Shown here piece after piece: positions 17,044 to 25,626 of a DNA stretch of 64,000 bases. How positions within the stretch are numbered: the first letter of the stretch is position 1; every line of letters begins with the position of its first letter. The position numbers and the translations under genes are program-made. The DNA is from Planctomycetota bacterium (GTDB taxonomy: Bacteria > Planctomycetota > UBA8742 > UBA2392): contig JADLAK010000018.1 in assembly GCA_020848275.1 (NCBI GenBank), positions 1 to 64,000 of the forward strand. The letters run 5' to 3'. The notes below the pieces were generated by a model. That model saw only the letters and a program-made list of their open reading frames with translations, made no database searches and was not told the DNA's origin.

Positions 17044-18771
17044 ATGCGCAACGTTACCTATGTGGTCGCCGCGCTTCTTGTTGTGCTGGTGATCGTGTTG
17101 ATTTCGTCGGTGACCTACCTGAACCAGGTCGGCGCCGCCGCGCGCACGGAACGCCGCGTGATTGCCTGCGCCGCTGCAAACATCGCGGTCGACGGCCTGT
17201 CGCCCGCGAGCGAAAGCGCCGAGACGCCGTCCGAAAGCGGTGACGAGGCCGAACCCGCCGATACCCAACCGCCACGCGCATCTGCGCCGTCGCAGCGCGG
17301 CGACGACGAACCATCCGCGCAGCCGCCGAAGAGCCCCGCACCGACCACGCCGCCCGGACCCGTCGTCGTTCCGTCTGCGAAGAGCAAAGCCTCGGACGGC
17401 CTCTCGAGCGAAGACGATCACGACGTCATTTCTGTCGACGGCAACGTGCGCCGTAAGCGTTTGACAATGAACCGACTCGATCTCGGAACTGATTCTGAAA
17501 TCATCCGCACACTTCCGTTTCGCGGCGTGCGCGAGGGCGTGGTTTCGGAGGCGGAGATCAAGGCGCACCTGCAAGATGGCTTGTATTCGGAGCGGCCGTC
17601 GACACACGATCAGGACGCCTATCTGGTTCGTGGCCGCGTTGTCATGGAGCGGACCGACAAAGGTATCCCCGATGTCGTGGTGGGACAGTCGAAGGCCTCG
17701 ACTCGCCGCGGCGTCACGAATTCATCAGGTGAGTTCGAAATTGCGGTCGATGCGGACTCGCGCCGAAAACTCGCGCGACACGAGCCGCTTGAGTTCTGGG
17801 TCGCGGCAGACTGGCTCACGCCTGCTCAACCGGCAGACGACAAGCTGCCCGAAAAGGTGGCCGTAAAGGCAAACAGCGACGGGTTGATCGTCATTGAAAT
17901 GACCAAAGCCAAGGGAGCCTCAGTGGAGTTCACCGCAACAGGAGCCGCTGGCGATCCGAAGGTGCGCTTCTGGCTGGAACTCACGGCCGATCCGCAGGGC
18001 TGGCTGTACGACGACGAGATTTTCATGTTCTGCGAAGCGCCGGCCAACTCGGTGATCCGAATGAGGTTGCCGCGCGCCGCTGGCGAGATTCGCGCCGGCG
18101 TGATCGGTGAGGAGTTCATGGTCCGTCAGGCGTTCACTGGCGGGCTGCTTCCAGGCGCCCGTGGAGTGTTAAAGGTGGGCTTTGTTCTTGAGTCTGCGCA
18201 CAACGCGCGCGTGACGGGCAAGCTCTGGTTTGACGCCGCCAACGAAGTGGCCATCCCTTGCGCGTGCGCCCGTATCAGTGCTGTTACGCCCGTGGCAGTG
18301 GGCTACTCGGGACTTGTCGGGACATTCAGCATTTTCGTGCCGGTAGGCATGGAAGGCGCTCTGGAGTCGCTCACAGTCTCAAAGCAATTGCTCAACTTTT
18401 CGCAGCAGGTCGTTCTTCCCTCGATTTCTTCAGGTGAAGCCAAGTGCGACATCGGCACCATCAAGCTGGCCGATTTCAAACCCTTTGTGGTGCTCGAACG
18501 CGGCGGCGAAACCGTTTGGCAAGGCGTGGGTGATGGAGTTGCGGAGACAACATGGCGCGAACTCAAGGCAAGCGGCGAGAGCCGCCTGCCGCCCGCCGGG
18601 CCGGCCTGGGCGAGCATTCGCCACCCTGCACCGCTGGGCGAACTGAAGTTTTTGCAGATCAGTGGCGGCGCAGTCAATGAGACCATCGAGGTCATGGTTG
18701 GCGCTTGGGCTTATCCGTCCTTTGGAAGACGCGACGGAGCTGTTTACGTCGTCATCACGCTCAGCCGTTGA
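17044..18771 (+). CDS. membrane-anchored ectodomain protein
   Basis: 575 residues. An N-terminal transmembrane helix (YVVAALLVVLVIVLISSVTYL) is followed by a Ser/Pro/Ala/Asp-rich spacer (about 45-130). The C-terminal part is beta-rich, with a carboxypeptidase-regulatory-like stretch at about 190-235 (YLVRGRVVMERTDKGIPDVVV ... GVTNSSGEFEIAV). This resembles the ectodomain of the sigma fusion at 6485-9043, without the sigma part. It is probably a surface protein. Function unknown. Confidence 0.7.
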   Translation: MRNVTYVVAALLVVLVIVLISSVTYLNQVGAAARTERRVIACAAANIAVDGLSPASESAETPSESGDEAEPADTQPPRASAPSQRGDDEPSAQPPKSPAPTTPPGPVVVPSAKSKASDGLSSEDDHDVISVDGNVRRKRLTMNRLDLGTDSEIIRTLPFRGVREGVVSEAEIKAHLQDGLYSERPSTHDQDAYLVRGRVVMERTDKGIPDVVVGQSKASTRRGVTNSSGEFEIAVDADSRRKLARHEPLEFWVAADWLTPAQPADDKLPEKVAVKANSDGLIVIEMTKAKGASVEFTATGAAGDPKVRFWLELTADPQGWLYDDEIFMFCEAPANSVIRMRLPRAAGEIRAGVIGEEFMVRQAFTGGLLPGARGVLKVGFVLESAHNARVTGKLWFDAANEVAIPCACARISAVTPVAVGYSGLVGTFSIFVPVGMEGALESLTVSKQLLNFSQQVVLPSISSGEAKCDIGTIKLADFKPFVVLERGGETVWQGVGDGVAETTWRELKASGESRLPPAGPAWASIRHPAPLGELKFLQISGGAVNETIEVMVGAWAYPSFGRRDGAVYVVITLSR

Positions 18772-19220
18772 TCGTTCCAAAAAGTTTTTTTTGCCGCGGG
18801 GAAACTTTCGCTTTGAGCGAGTAGTGCCATCGCGTAAACTTTCACTTGCCGAATCTCTCTGCGAACAGCGAGAGCGGGGGACCCAAAAGTTCGCAAGAAC
18901 TTCCAGTCGTTGGGGCGTATCGTGCGAAGAACACCTCGTGCGTAGGGCACTCTTCAGCCCAAGCCCGTCAGCTAACCCCGCAGGCATTGAAGAGGACGGC
19001 CCACTGGCCTTCCTCATTGTTGAAACCGTGAGGACCACTTGAAACCGGGCAAGTCCAACTAGGCGCTGCGACGTCCTGCGGCGGATAGCGCGCAAGCAAA
19101 CGCCAATGCGTTTGCCCATTCCGTTTCTTCTGCGCGTTTTTGCGCCGGCTCTGCCGGCCTCGTGTTGGCGTTTGCCGACTTCAAGTCCTCGCATGGCGCC
19201 GCAGGGCGCGGGAGAATTCC
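18772..19220. other. 449-bp intergenic region
   Basis: No convincing gene. It holds a small perfect hairpin (AAGTTC-GCAA-GAACTT, 18887-18902) and the leader structures listed at 19096-19175. A short + strand reading frame here has atypical composition and was not called. Confidence 0.5.
19096..19175 (+). promoter_or_regulatory. competing hairpins in methyltransferase leader
   Basis: GCAAACGC (19096) can pair with GCGTTTGC at 19108-19115 (8 bp, CAAT loop). Extended to GCAAACGCCAA it can instead pair with TTGGCGTTTGC at 19165-19175 (11 bp). A third small hairpin (CCGGC-TCT-GCCGG) lies between. The two main pairings exclude each other, as in attenuators. The methyltransferase start is 45 bases downstream. 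Confidence 0.4.
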
Positions 19221-20042
19221 ATGGGCAGAAAACTTTCGAAAGCCGGCGCCGACCGAAGTTGGCCGCAATACGACATCAAGCTTCCTGACGCGGCAGACCT
19301 CACGCAGGACCGCGAATTCTGCGAGGTCAAACTCGATGGTGAATGGCGGCGCTTCCGCTTCCACGACTACGACGAAATCTACCGCATCCCCGGCCTCTAC
19401 GAACAGATCTTCTACCGCCAACTCGAGTGCGCCTCGCACGTGCGCCTGACCACCATGCTCGCCGACACCCTTGAGCAATTCGGCGAAGACCCGCGCGACC
19501 TCCGAGTGCTTGAACTGGGCGCGGGCAACGGCGTGGTCGGCGAACGCCTGCGCGAGCTTGGCGTCGGCGCGCTCGCGGGGCTCGACATATCGCCCGTTGC
19601 GCGCGATGCGGCGCTGCGCGACCGCCCTCAAACCTACGACGACTACTTCGTGGCCAACCTGGCGCGGCTTTCCGGCCCGCAGCACGCGGGCATCCGGCAG
19701 TTTGCGCCCAATTGCCTGATCGCGGTGGCCTGTCTGGGCTTTGGCGACATGCAGCCCGCGGCCTTCAAGGTCGCCGCGGACATGCTGCCCGCCGGCGGCT
19801 GGCTTGCCCTGAACGTGAAATATGAGGTCATCGGCAGTGAAGACCGCGGCAGCTTCGGCCATATGTTGCGCGAGATGGCCGCCCACAAGAAGATCGCGAT
19901 CAACTCCTACTCCATCTACACGCATCGCATGTCCGTGGAGGGCAAGCGGTTGCACTATGCGGCCATGGTCGGCCGCAAAGCCGATGCAAGCGCGCCGGTC
20001 AGCGATGTGCTGCCGCTGGTGCGCAGCGAAGTAGCGGCATAA
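19221..20042 (+). CDS. class I SAM-dependent methyltransferase (copy 1)
   Basis: 273 residues. SAM-binding motif I is LRVLELGAGNGVVGERL at about residues 94-110, and the acidic motif II is in LAGLDISP. The segments EFCEVKLDGEWRRFRFHDYDEIYRIPGLYEQIFY and INSYSIYTHR are shared with the next gene, so the two are tandem paralogues. Substrate unknown. The ATG at 19221 has GGAGA eight bases upstream. A long in-frame upstream extension is rejected because it lies in the hairpin leader. Confidence 0.85.
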   Translation: MGRKLSKAGADRSWPQYDIKLPDAADLTQDREFCEVKLDGEWRRFRFHDYDEIYRIPGLYEQIFYRQLECASHVRLTTMLADTLEQFGEDPRDLRVLELGAGNGVVGERLRELGVGALAGLDISPVARDAALRDRPQTYDDYFVANLARLSGPQHAGIRQFAPNCLIAVACLGFGDMQPAAFKVAADMLPAGGWLALNVKYEVIGSEDRGSFGHMLREMAAHKKIAINSYSIYTHRMSVEGKRLHYAAMVGRKADASAPVSDVLPLVRSEVAA

Positions 20043-20072
20043 CTAAACATTGAGTCCACACTGAGAAACATT

Positions 20073-20105
20073 GTTGCGGCGCGGGGAAATTTCCCGTGCC
20101 GCAAC
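20073..20105. terminator. long hairpin after methyltransferase copy 1
   Basis: GTTGCGGC / GCCGCAAC outer stem continuing into GGGAAA / TTTCCC. One of the stronger hairpins in the window, located 30 bases past the stop. No T-run follows. Confidence 0.45.
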
Positions 20106-20281
20106 TCGCAGGTGCAATTTGGCCGGTCGAAAAAATGTTTCAACAAGCCCGGAAGTAACGTTTCGGTTAGGCCCGCGCGCGGCCTACACTTCGGGAGTCA
20201 TCTTGATCGTTCGCACCCGGGCAGCGGCGAAACGCACCAGCAACGCTTGCGTAGCTTTGCTGGGAAAAACTGGGGGCTTCA

Positions 20282-21034
20282 ATGCAAGACCACAAAGTTC
20301 AGATCGACATCCGCTTTCCCGACGGCCACGCGCCCGACTTCTGCGAGGTCATGCGCGACGGTGCGTGGGAGCGCATCGACTTCAACGATTGCGAAAAGAT
20401 ATTTGGCGTGCCCGGCCTCTACGAGGAAATCTTCCACCGGCGCGTCGATTGGCAATCCCACGCCCGCGTGTCGTGGCTTCTCGACAACACGCTCAAGCAG
20501 TTCAACGATCGCCCGCAGAACCTGCGCGTGCTTGAGCTCGGCGCCGGCAACGGCGTGGTCGGCGAGCGCATGCGTGAACTCGGCATCCGGGCCCTGGCGG
20601 GTCTTGACGCGTCAAGTTCGGCGCGCGACGCCGCGCACCGCGACCGCCCCGGCCTCTACGACGAGTACTTCGTGGCCGAAGACGGCGGCATCAGCCCCAG
20701 GCAGACCAGCGCGATCCAGGCCTTTGAGCCCAACTGCCTGCTCGCCGTCGCCAGCATTGGTTGCCGCCATGCGCGGGCGGCAACCCTCGAGGCGGTCACG
20801 TCCCTGCTGCCCGCCGGCGCGTGGCTTGTTGTCAACGCGGGCTACGAATGGTCCGACGGCGGCATGAACTACGCCACGGTGCTCAAGGAAATGGCGGCGC
20901 GCAACCTGGTCGAGATCAACTCCTATTCGATCTACAGCCAGGAAGACGGCCGGCCATACGCTGTGATGGCCGCACACAAACGCGCGCCGCAGGTTCGACC
21001 CGTCACAGAGAGGCTCGTTGCCCAGGCAGGTTAG
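20282..21034 (+). CDS. class I SAM-dependent methyltransferase (copy 2)
   Basis: 250 residues, tandem paralogue of the preceding gene. Motif I is LRVLELGAGNGVVGERM at about 81-97, and motif II is LAGLDAS. The N-terminal block PDFCEVMRDGAWERIDFNDCEKIFGVPGLYEEIFHRR and the ending VEINSYSIYSQ match copy 1. Middle segments have diverged, suggesting different substrates after duplication. The LDAS codons lie in a TTGAC-NN-GTCAA palindrome (20604-20615). Confidence 0.85.
   Translation: MQDHKVQIDIRFPDGHAPDFCEVMRDGAWERIDFNDCEKIFGVPGLYEEIFHRRVDWQSHARVSWLLDNTLKQFNDRPQNLRVLELGAGNGVVGERMRELGIRALAGLDASSSARDAAHRDRPGLYDEYFVAEDGGISPRQTSAIQAFEPNCLLAVASIGCRHARAATLEAVTSLLPAGAWLVVNAGYEWSDGGMNYATVLKEMAARNLVEINSYSIYSQEDGRPYAVMAAHKRAPQVRPVTERLVAQAG
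20604..20615. repeat. TTGAC-GC-GTCAA palindrome
   Basis: Within the perfect 14-mer CTTGACGCGTCAAG. First of five TTGAC-NN-GTCAA sites. Confidence 0.55.
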
Positions 21035-21085
21035 CCTCCGTAAACCCTTGCCAGGATGGCTTTTACAGCCCACTTATCGTTTTCG

Positions 21086-21109
21086 CCGCGCGGCACTGTC
21101 GCCGCGCGG
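21086..21109. repeat. intergenic hairpin
   Basis: CCGCGCGGC / GCCGCGCGG perfect 9-bp arms with a six-base loop, between methyltransferase copy 2 and the next gene. REP-like or a terminator without a T-run. Confidence 0.4.
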
Positions 21110-21146
21110 TGTACGTTCATGGCAACTTTCCAAACTGGAGAATGCC

Positions 21147-21587
21147 ATGAGTAACGCCAAGTATCGCAGTCATGTTCCTTACCCGTCGGGCGCCATGCAG
21201 ACCGTCACGCAGGCGGCAAGCCAGGCCATGGGCGACGAAGTCATGCAGGATCTGATCGGCAAAGCCAAGCGCGTGATGGCGAGGTTCCTCGACCGCGCCG
21301 AGCAATCGCTGCTCAAGGGCGACGGCCAGGTTGCGTTCAAGGACATGCTGGTCGCCACGCGCCATGTGATTGCGATTGCGCGCATCGAGCAACGCCAGCG
21401 CGAAACCGCCGCACGCGACGCGCGCGAAGCCGCCAAGGCCCAGCGCACGCCGCCCGCGCCGGAAACCGCGCCCGCGCCGACCCTGTCGCAGAAGGCAGCG
21501 GCCGTCAGTGGGGCGACGGCGGACAATCCCACGGACCCGGTGATCCAGCTTCAAGCGCCGCCGCCGGATGTACGGCAGGCAGGATAG
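21147..21587 (+). CDS. small helical protein of unknown function
   Basis: 146 residues with no signal peptide. Residues about 15-100 are amphipathic helices (MGDEVMQDLIGKAKRVMARFLDRAEQSLL, VIAIARIEQRQRETAARDAREAAKA), and the C-terminal third is Ala/Pro-rich and probably disordered. No family recognised. The start at 21147 follows a GGAG ribosome site. It could be a small accessory or DNA-associated protein. Confidence 0.6.
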   Translation: MSNAKYRSHVPYPSGAMQTVTQAASQAMGDEVMQDLIGKAKRVMARFLDRAEQSLLKGDGQVAFKDMLVATRHVIAIARIEQRQRETAARDAREAAKAQRTPPAPETAPAPTLSQKAAAVSGATADNPTDPVIQLQAPPPDVRQAG

Positions 21588-21636
21588 TGCGGCGGGCGAT
21601 GCGGCCGGGCTGATCGTCGTGGCTGACGCCGCGACC

Positions 21637-21659
21637 GCGGGCAGGAACGTCCGCGCTAC
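21637..21659 (-). repeat. REP-like hairpin
   Basis: On the minus strand: GTAGC followed by GCGGACG, TTC-type loop and TGCCCGC. The GTAGCGCGG lead is identical to the REP copies flanking the transposase in alaS. Confidence 0.55.
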
Positions 21660-21709
21660 AGGGTTTTGCGCAACGGTGTCCTTGGCGCGGGGTGAGATAG
21701 CCGTGGCGT

Positions 21710-21756
21710 TGCGGGCGAGGCGCCCGCACCGCATGCCTACCGGCGACTTCAGTCGC
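21710..21756. repeat. two further REP-like hairpins
   Basis: TGCGGGCG-AGG-CGCCCGCA (21710-21728) and GCGACT-TC-AGTCGC (21743-21756), both perfect. Together with 21637 they fill the gap before the next promoter. Confidence 0.45.
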
Positions 21757-21776
21757 TAATGCGTTGGCGCTATAAT
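21748..21776 (+). promoter_or_regulatory. putative promoter
   Basis: TTCAGT and TATAAT with a 17-base spacer, 37 bases before the ATG at 21814. The -35 half overlaps the preceding hairpin. Confidence 0.4.
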
Positions 21777-21813
21777 TGCCGGACGTTTCGGGGGCTGTGG
21801 ACGGAGAGATCGC

Positions 21814-23067
21814 ATGCGCGCATGGCTGACTGCCGTGATTCTGGCTGTTTTATTGCTTCCGCTGGCTGCCCAGGAAATTCCGGGGCCTGACCGTTACAAC
21901 GGCGACAAGAACCAGTTGCCGCTGAAGCTGAAGGACACGCCGGGCGCGTGGAGTAATTTCACGCTTTCCGACAAGCTGCGCTGCGACAAGGACGACACCC
22001 GCACGGACATGCGCCAGATTGGCGTGCGGCCGGCGTTTGTCATGCTGGTGCAGGTGCCGCCGCAAGAAAAAAGCTGGACGGATCCCAACCGCGCGGTGAA
22101 AAACTGCATCGCGGCGATTCGCCTGGCCGAGGGGCTCGCCGGCAAGATGCCCGATGTCGAGTGCTGGGTGATTCTCGCCAACCGCAACGTGATCCCGTCG
22201 GCCGACGCCATAAAAGGCGCGGGTGTCACCAAGACCGTCGTCGCGATTGCCGAATTCGGCTATTCGCTGTGCGACAACGTGCCCGGCTTGCGCTTCACCT
22301 ACATGGAGAACGATAACAACGCGCGCTTTGTGGCCCGAAACGGCGACGACAAGATCGCCAATTTCTACTACGAGTGGATGTGGATGCCCCGCCCCGCCGA
22401 GGTCACGGTCGTCGGCGACGAAATCGACGAAGCGCAGATCCTCAAGCTTGCGGCGGAGTCGAAGGAAGCGCTGGCCCCGGTGCTGAAGGACCGCAAGGCC
22501 GAGACCTTCCTGAGGGCGGCGTCGGTGGGCAACTACAAGGCCGCGGGCAAAGTTATCGGCGAGCTGCGCGCCTTGAATAAGGAAGGCAAACCCAACGCGA
22601 GCGAGGACGTGCTTGGCATCCTGAACGGGCTGGTGGTCGAGATGGAAGAAATTATGCGCGATTACTGCATCACGCATTCCGTCAAGGAGTACTACTACGC
22701 CGAGGCGGCCGAGGCGCTCGACGGCATCGTTGAGCTGAACAAGGGCCAGCCGCGCGCCGACGAAGTCGCCAAGGAGCTGGCGAAAGTGAAGTCGAAGCCC
22801 GAGTACAAGGCGTGTGTCGAGGCCAAGCCGATCTTCGAGAAGCTCAAGCGCAAGTGGGAAGCCGTGGTGGTCCCCTTCGACACCTACGACAGCGTGAAGG
22901 TGCACTACGAAAAGATCCTCAAGGCCTACGGGCCGCTGAAGGCCGAGATCGAGGCCTTCCAGAAGAAGTACAAGGGCGTGGGCTACCAGGCGCAGGTCGG
23001 CAAATGGGCCGAGAAGCTTAACGACGCCGACGCCCGCGCCAAAAAAGCCGCCGAAGAAGGCAAGTAG
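21814..23067 (+). CDS. secreted protein of unknown function
   Basis: 417 residues with a signal peptide (MRAWLTAVILAVLLLPLAAQ). Residues 60-190 include a thioredoxin-like-looking segment (VRPAFVMLVQVPPQEKSWTDPNRAVKNCIAAIRLAEGLA ... VVAIAEFGYSLCDNVPGL) but without a CXXC pair. The C-terminal 230 residues are helical and Lys/Glu/Ala-rich with tetratricopeptide-like periodicity. No confident family. It lies 54 bases before a secreted cyclophilin gene and may be co-transcribed with it. Confidence 0.65.
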   Translation: MRAWLTAVILAVLLLPLAAQEIPGPDRYNGDKNQLPLKLKDTPGAWSNFTLSDKLRCDKDDTRTDMRQIGVRPAFVMLVQVPPQEKSWTDPNRAVKNCIAAIRLAEGLAGKMPDVECWVILANRNVIPSADAIKGAGVTKTVVAIAEFGYSLCDNVPGLRFTYMENDNNARFVARNGDDKIANFYYEWMWMPRPAEVTVVGDEIDEAQILKLAAESKEALAPVLKDRKAETFLRAASVGNYKAAGKVIGELRALNKEGKPNASEDVLGILNGLVVEMEEIMRDYCITHSVKEYYYAEAAEALDGIVELNKGQPRADEVAKELAKVKSKPEYKACVEAKPIFEKLKRKWEAVVVPFDTYDSVKVHYEKILKAYGPLKAEIEAFQKKYKGVGYQAQVGKWAEKLNDADARAKKAAEEGK

Positions 23068-23121
23068 GGCCAGGCCTGCTCGATCGGGGGAATGCACCGC
23101 TCAAACTTCAGAGGGCTAGGA

Positions 23122-23874
23122 ATGACCCGCAAGGAACTGCTGATATTGGCCGTTTTCGGCCTCGTTATCTGCCTTGGTAACCGGTCATCGGCAGAGGATA
23201 AACCTCCCGAAGACGGCAAATGGGAGGTCAAGGAGACTGAAGCCGGTGCAATCAAGTGGAACCCGAAGACTGGGGAATCATTCCTCTTGACAGGTAAAGA
23301 GGAAAAGTCCTGGAAACCCCTTAGGAACGATGAGGCCGTGGATGGCTGGTGGTACAACCCGCTGATTTCATTGAAAATTGGCAAACAGGAGTTCCTTGTC
23401 GAGCTGTTCGAGGATGCCGCCCCGAATACAGTGGCCAATTTCATCTCGCTCGTGGAAGAAGGGTTTTACAACGAAAAGTGCTCGGTCTATCGCGTGGAAC
23501 AGTCGCCGGCATTCAGCCTTTTTCAGGGCGGGCGGTCGCCCACCCACGAACATAAATACTCAATCAGGAATGAAGCCTTTAAAAATCCTCGTTACACGTT
23601 GACCCATAGGCGCGGAACGATAGGGCTTGCCCGTACCATGGAAATTCACTCGGGCGCCACGGAGGTATTTGTAAATCTCCGGGACAATCCACTTTTTGAC
23701 AAACCTAAAGAGCCGTACTGCATTTTCGGCCAGATCATCACGCCTCTTGAGGCCATCGATGAGGTGAAGAAGGGCGAAGCAATCTGGGACGTTCGTGTCG
23801 TTCGCAAACGCAAGCACGACTACGTTCCGATGGTCACCTACGCGGGCGAAAAGGAGGCGGTTCGAAAACGTTAG
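23122..23874 (+). CDS. secreted cyclophilin-type peptidyl-prolyl isomerase
   Basis: 250 residues with a signal peptide (MTRKELLILAVFGLVICLG). The cyclophilin domain spans about 75-240: LFEDAAPNTVANFISLVEEGFYN, the Arg in SVYRVE corresponding to the catalytic Arg of FHRV, LFQGG, HRRGTIGLARTM and CIFGQIITPLEAIDEVKKGE. The domain has drifted at several active-site positions, so activity is likely but not certain. It would assist folding of exported proteins. The ATG at 23122 follows GAGGG. Confidence 0.8.
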   Translation: MTRKELLILAVFGLVICLGNRSSAEDKPPEDGKWEVKETEAGAIKWNPKTGESFLLTGKEEKSWKPLRNDEAVDGWWYNPLISLKIGKQEFLVELFEDAAPNTVANFISLVEEGFYNEKCSVYRVEQSPAFSLFQGGRSPTHEHKYSIRNEAFKNPRYTLTHRRGTIGLARTMEIHSGATEVFVNLRDNPLFDKPKEPYCIFGQIITPLEAIDEVKKGEAIWDVRVVRKRKHDYVPMVTYAGEKEAVRKR

Positions 23875-23900
23875 ATCAGCCCGCGGCTTGTTGGGGTGAG

Positions 23901-24290
23901 TTACTTCAAGACGGTTACGTGCGGGTAGCCGACAATTTTTCGGTCCGCCGTGGCCAACGGACAGTTCAACACGCGCGCGGTGGCGACAATGAGTTCGTCG
24001 GCCGGGTCGCTCTTGAAGCCATCTGGAAGATTTGCTGACTCGGCCACGATTTCCGGCGTGAGGCCAACAACGTTGACGCCAGGAAACGCCAAGGCCACTT
24101 TCAACCAAAGTTCAGGCGGAAGGGGCAGCGTCACCCGCTTCAACTGGGCGAGCTTCGCGACTTCCCAGCACGAGATTGAGCTGACGACGATCGGATCTTT
24201 CGAATCGTCAAGCAAGTTACTGATGCGGCGATCGAGCCGCGGATCGCCCTGCACCCACCAGATCCAGATGTGGGTGTCTAGCAGGATCAC
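23901..24290 (-). CDS. type II toxin, PIN-domain ribonuclease (VapC-like)
   Basis: 129 residues. PIN-domain acidic residues are in place: Asp in ILLDTHIWIWW, Glu in SSISCWEVAKLAQL, and Asp pairs in DPADELIVATARVLNCPLATADRKI. Toxins of this family cut RNA and are held inactive by the partner. The GTG at 24290 overlaps the antitoxin stop (GTGA), which argues for it over the upstream TTG. Confidence 0.87.
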   Translation of the reverse strand: MILLDTHIWIWWVQGDPRLDRRISNLLDDSKDPIVVSSISCWEVAKLAQLKRVTLPLPPELWLKVALAFPGVNVVGLTPEIVAESANLPDGFKSDPADELIVATARVLNCPLATADRKIVGYPHVTVLK

Positions 24291-24511
24291 TTGTTGGCGT
24301 CCCAATCCTTGGCGGGGACGGCGGGGCTGAAAGGATCATCAAAAGAGTATTCCGTCCCGCGCAGTGGAAAACGTCGGTCGGCAAGGCGGCCATTCTTCGC
24401 AATCTCGGTAGCCACGATCAGCAGTTCAACATCCTTGCCCACCAGCTTTTTGAGCTGCGGCAGTTTCAGCGTGTCTGACTTGATACGTTTGCGGATGCGA
24501 ATGGCTTTCAT
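24287..24511 (-). CDS. antitoxin partner of PIN toxin
   Basis: 74 residues: MKAIRIRKRIKSDTLKLPQLKKLVGKD and a C-terminal acidic/aromatic part (EYSFDDPFSPAVPAKDWDA) typical of the segment that wraps the PIN toxin. It is encoded first and overlaps the toxin start by four bases, as is standard for VapBC-type operons. The N-terminus has the short beta-strand look of a small DNA-binding antitoxin. Confidence 0.75.
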   Translation of the reverse strand: MKAIRIRKRIKSDTLKLPQLKKLVGKDVELLIVATEIAKNGRLADRRFPLRGTEYSFDDPFSPAVPAKDWDANK

Positions 24512-24532
24512 GGTTTCCTCGGCCGCATCATA

Positions 24533-25501
24533 TCACGCTTTGGCTTTGTCGCGGGCTTTGAAGAGTGGGTCGAGAAGATCGGCGGGGATCTTGAATCCGC
24601 CGCCGGGGCCGTGGCCCAGCGTTACCTCGGGCTTTGTTAAACCGCCATGGAAATCCGCCCCGCCCGTGATCACAAGGCCGAGTTTGCGGGCTATCGTCTC
24701 GACCGCCGCACGGAACTCCGGCGGATGGTCCGAGTAGACGCACTCAACACCCATCAATCCGTATCCGCGCAACTCGGTCAGATACTTCTCGAGGTCTTCG
24801 ATACTCGGGCGCAGCAACCAGTACGGGTGCGCCATCACCGGCACGCCGCCGCAACTGCGCACGTGTTCGATGGCCTGCCGCGGGCCGAAAGTTTCCTTCT
24901 CCATGAAGCAGGGCTTGCCGTCGCCCAGCCATTTGTCGAAGGCCTCCTGCAACTCTTTGACATAGCCGCGTTTCACCAGCACGCGGGCGATGTGCGGCCG
25001 GCCGACGACGCCCTCGCCAGCCTCGGCGCGGATTTCATCGTAGGTGAGATGCATGCCGTTTTCGGCCAGTTTAGTAACGATGCGCTGGTTGCGCGCGTGG
25101 CGTTTGTTGGCGATGTCCTCAAGCCGCGCGGTGAACGCTACGTGCGTGGGCTCGACGAAGTAAGAAAGCAGGTGGAACGTCCCGCCGCTGTAGGCAACGC
25201 TGATCTCCGTGCCCGGGATGACCTCGACGCCGAGTTTCTTGCCCTCGGCCTGGGCGCGCGGCACGCCCTTCATGGTGTCGTGGTCTGTGAGCGCAATCGC
25301 GCGAAGGCCAAGCTTGCTCGCCCAGCGCACGAGCCACTCGGGATCGTAGGCGCCGTCGCTGCACGTGCTGTGCATGTGCAGGTCGATGCAACCCTTGATG
25401 TTGGCCGCCGGCGGGCCATCAAAGGTCGAGGGCTCAGGGAAGCCGTCAGCCCCGATCGTCGGGACATAGCCCCCGACACTTCTGTTGCCCTTGCTGTCCA
25501 T
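24533..25501 (-). CDS. PHP-domain phosphoesterase
   Basis: 322 residues of the PHP family related to YciV/RNase AM and TrpH-like phosphatases, which cleave 3',5'-bisphosphonucleotides or short RNAs with a multimetal centre. Ligands visible: HMHSTCSDG, ALTDHDTMKG, PGTEIS, VMAHPYW and TGGADFHG. The ATG at 25501 is preceded on the minus strand by TACACT and six bases (GAACCC), matching the leaderless arrangement of other genes here. The downstream PIN pair reads in the same direction. Confidence 0.9.
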   Translation of the reverse strand: MDSKGNRSVGGYVPTIGADGFPEPSTFDGPPAANIKGCIDLHMHSTCSDGAYDPEWLVRWASKLGLRAIALTDHDTMKGVPRAQAEGKKLGVEVIPGTEISVAYSGGTFHLLSYFVEPTHVAFTARLEDIANKRHARNQRIVTKLAENGMHLTYDEIRAEAGEGVVGRPHIARVLVKRGYVKELQEAFDKWLGDGKPCFMEKETFGPRQAIEHVRSCGGVPVMAHPYWLLRPSIEDLEKYLTELRGYGLMGVECVYSDHPPEFRAAVETIARKLGLVITGGADFHGGLTKPEVTLGHGPGGGFKIPADLLDPLFKARDKAKA

Positions 25502-25507
25502 GGGTTC

Positions 25508-25513
25508 AGTGTA
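25508..25513 (-). promoter_or_regulatory. -10-like box, six bases before PHP start
   Basis: TACACT on the minus strand, separated from the ATG by GAACCC. Confidence 0.35.
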
Positions 25514-25542
25514 GCAGCGCCGCGAGTCGCGTGTCACCTGCC

Positions 25543-25626
25543 GGGAGTGGGGAATCGGGAGCCGGGAGATTGCGAAGGACCTTGACGTGTCAAGGGAATC
25601 CCAGGACCCAAGACCGACTACTCCCC
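25543..25626. repeat. word-palindrome B
   Basis: GGGAGTGGGGAATCGGGAG-type left arm and a C-rich right arm (from 25597) that is imperfectly complementary. The loop contains CTTGACGTGTCAAG (25581-25594). It reaches into the stop codon of the CDF gene. Confidence 0.5.
25582..25593. repeat. TTGAC-GT-GTCAA palindrome
   Basis: Intergenic copy, with flanking C/G making a 6-bp stem (extended CCTTGAC / GTCAAGG). Confidence 0.55.

Noticed and set aside
17044..18771. A second sigma-factor fusion
   Set aside because: The ectodomain resembles that of the sigma fusion, but the N-terminus is only a membrane helix with no sigma region.
18662..19042. 126-codon + strand frame after the ectodomain gene
   Set aside because: Starts inside the preceding gene, has no ribosome site and no protein-like pattern.
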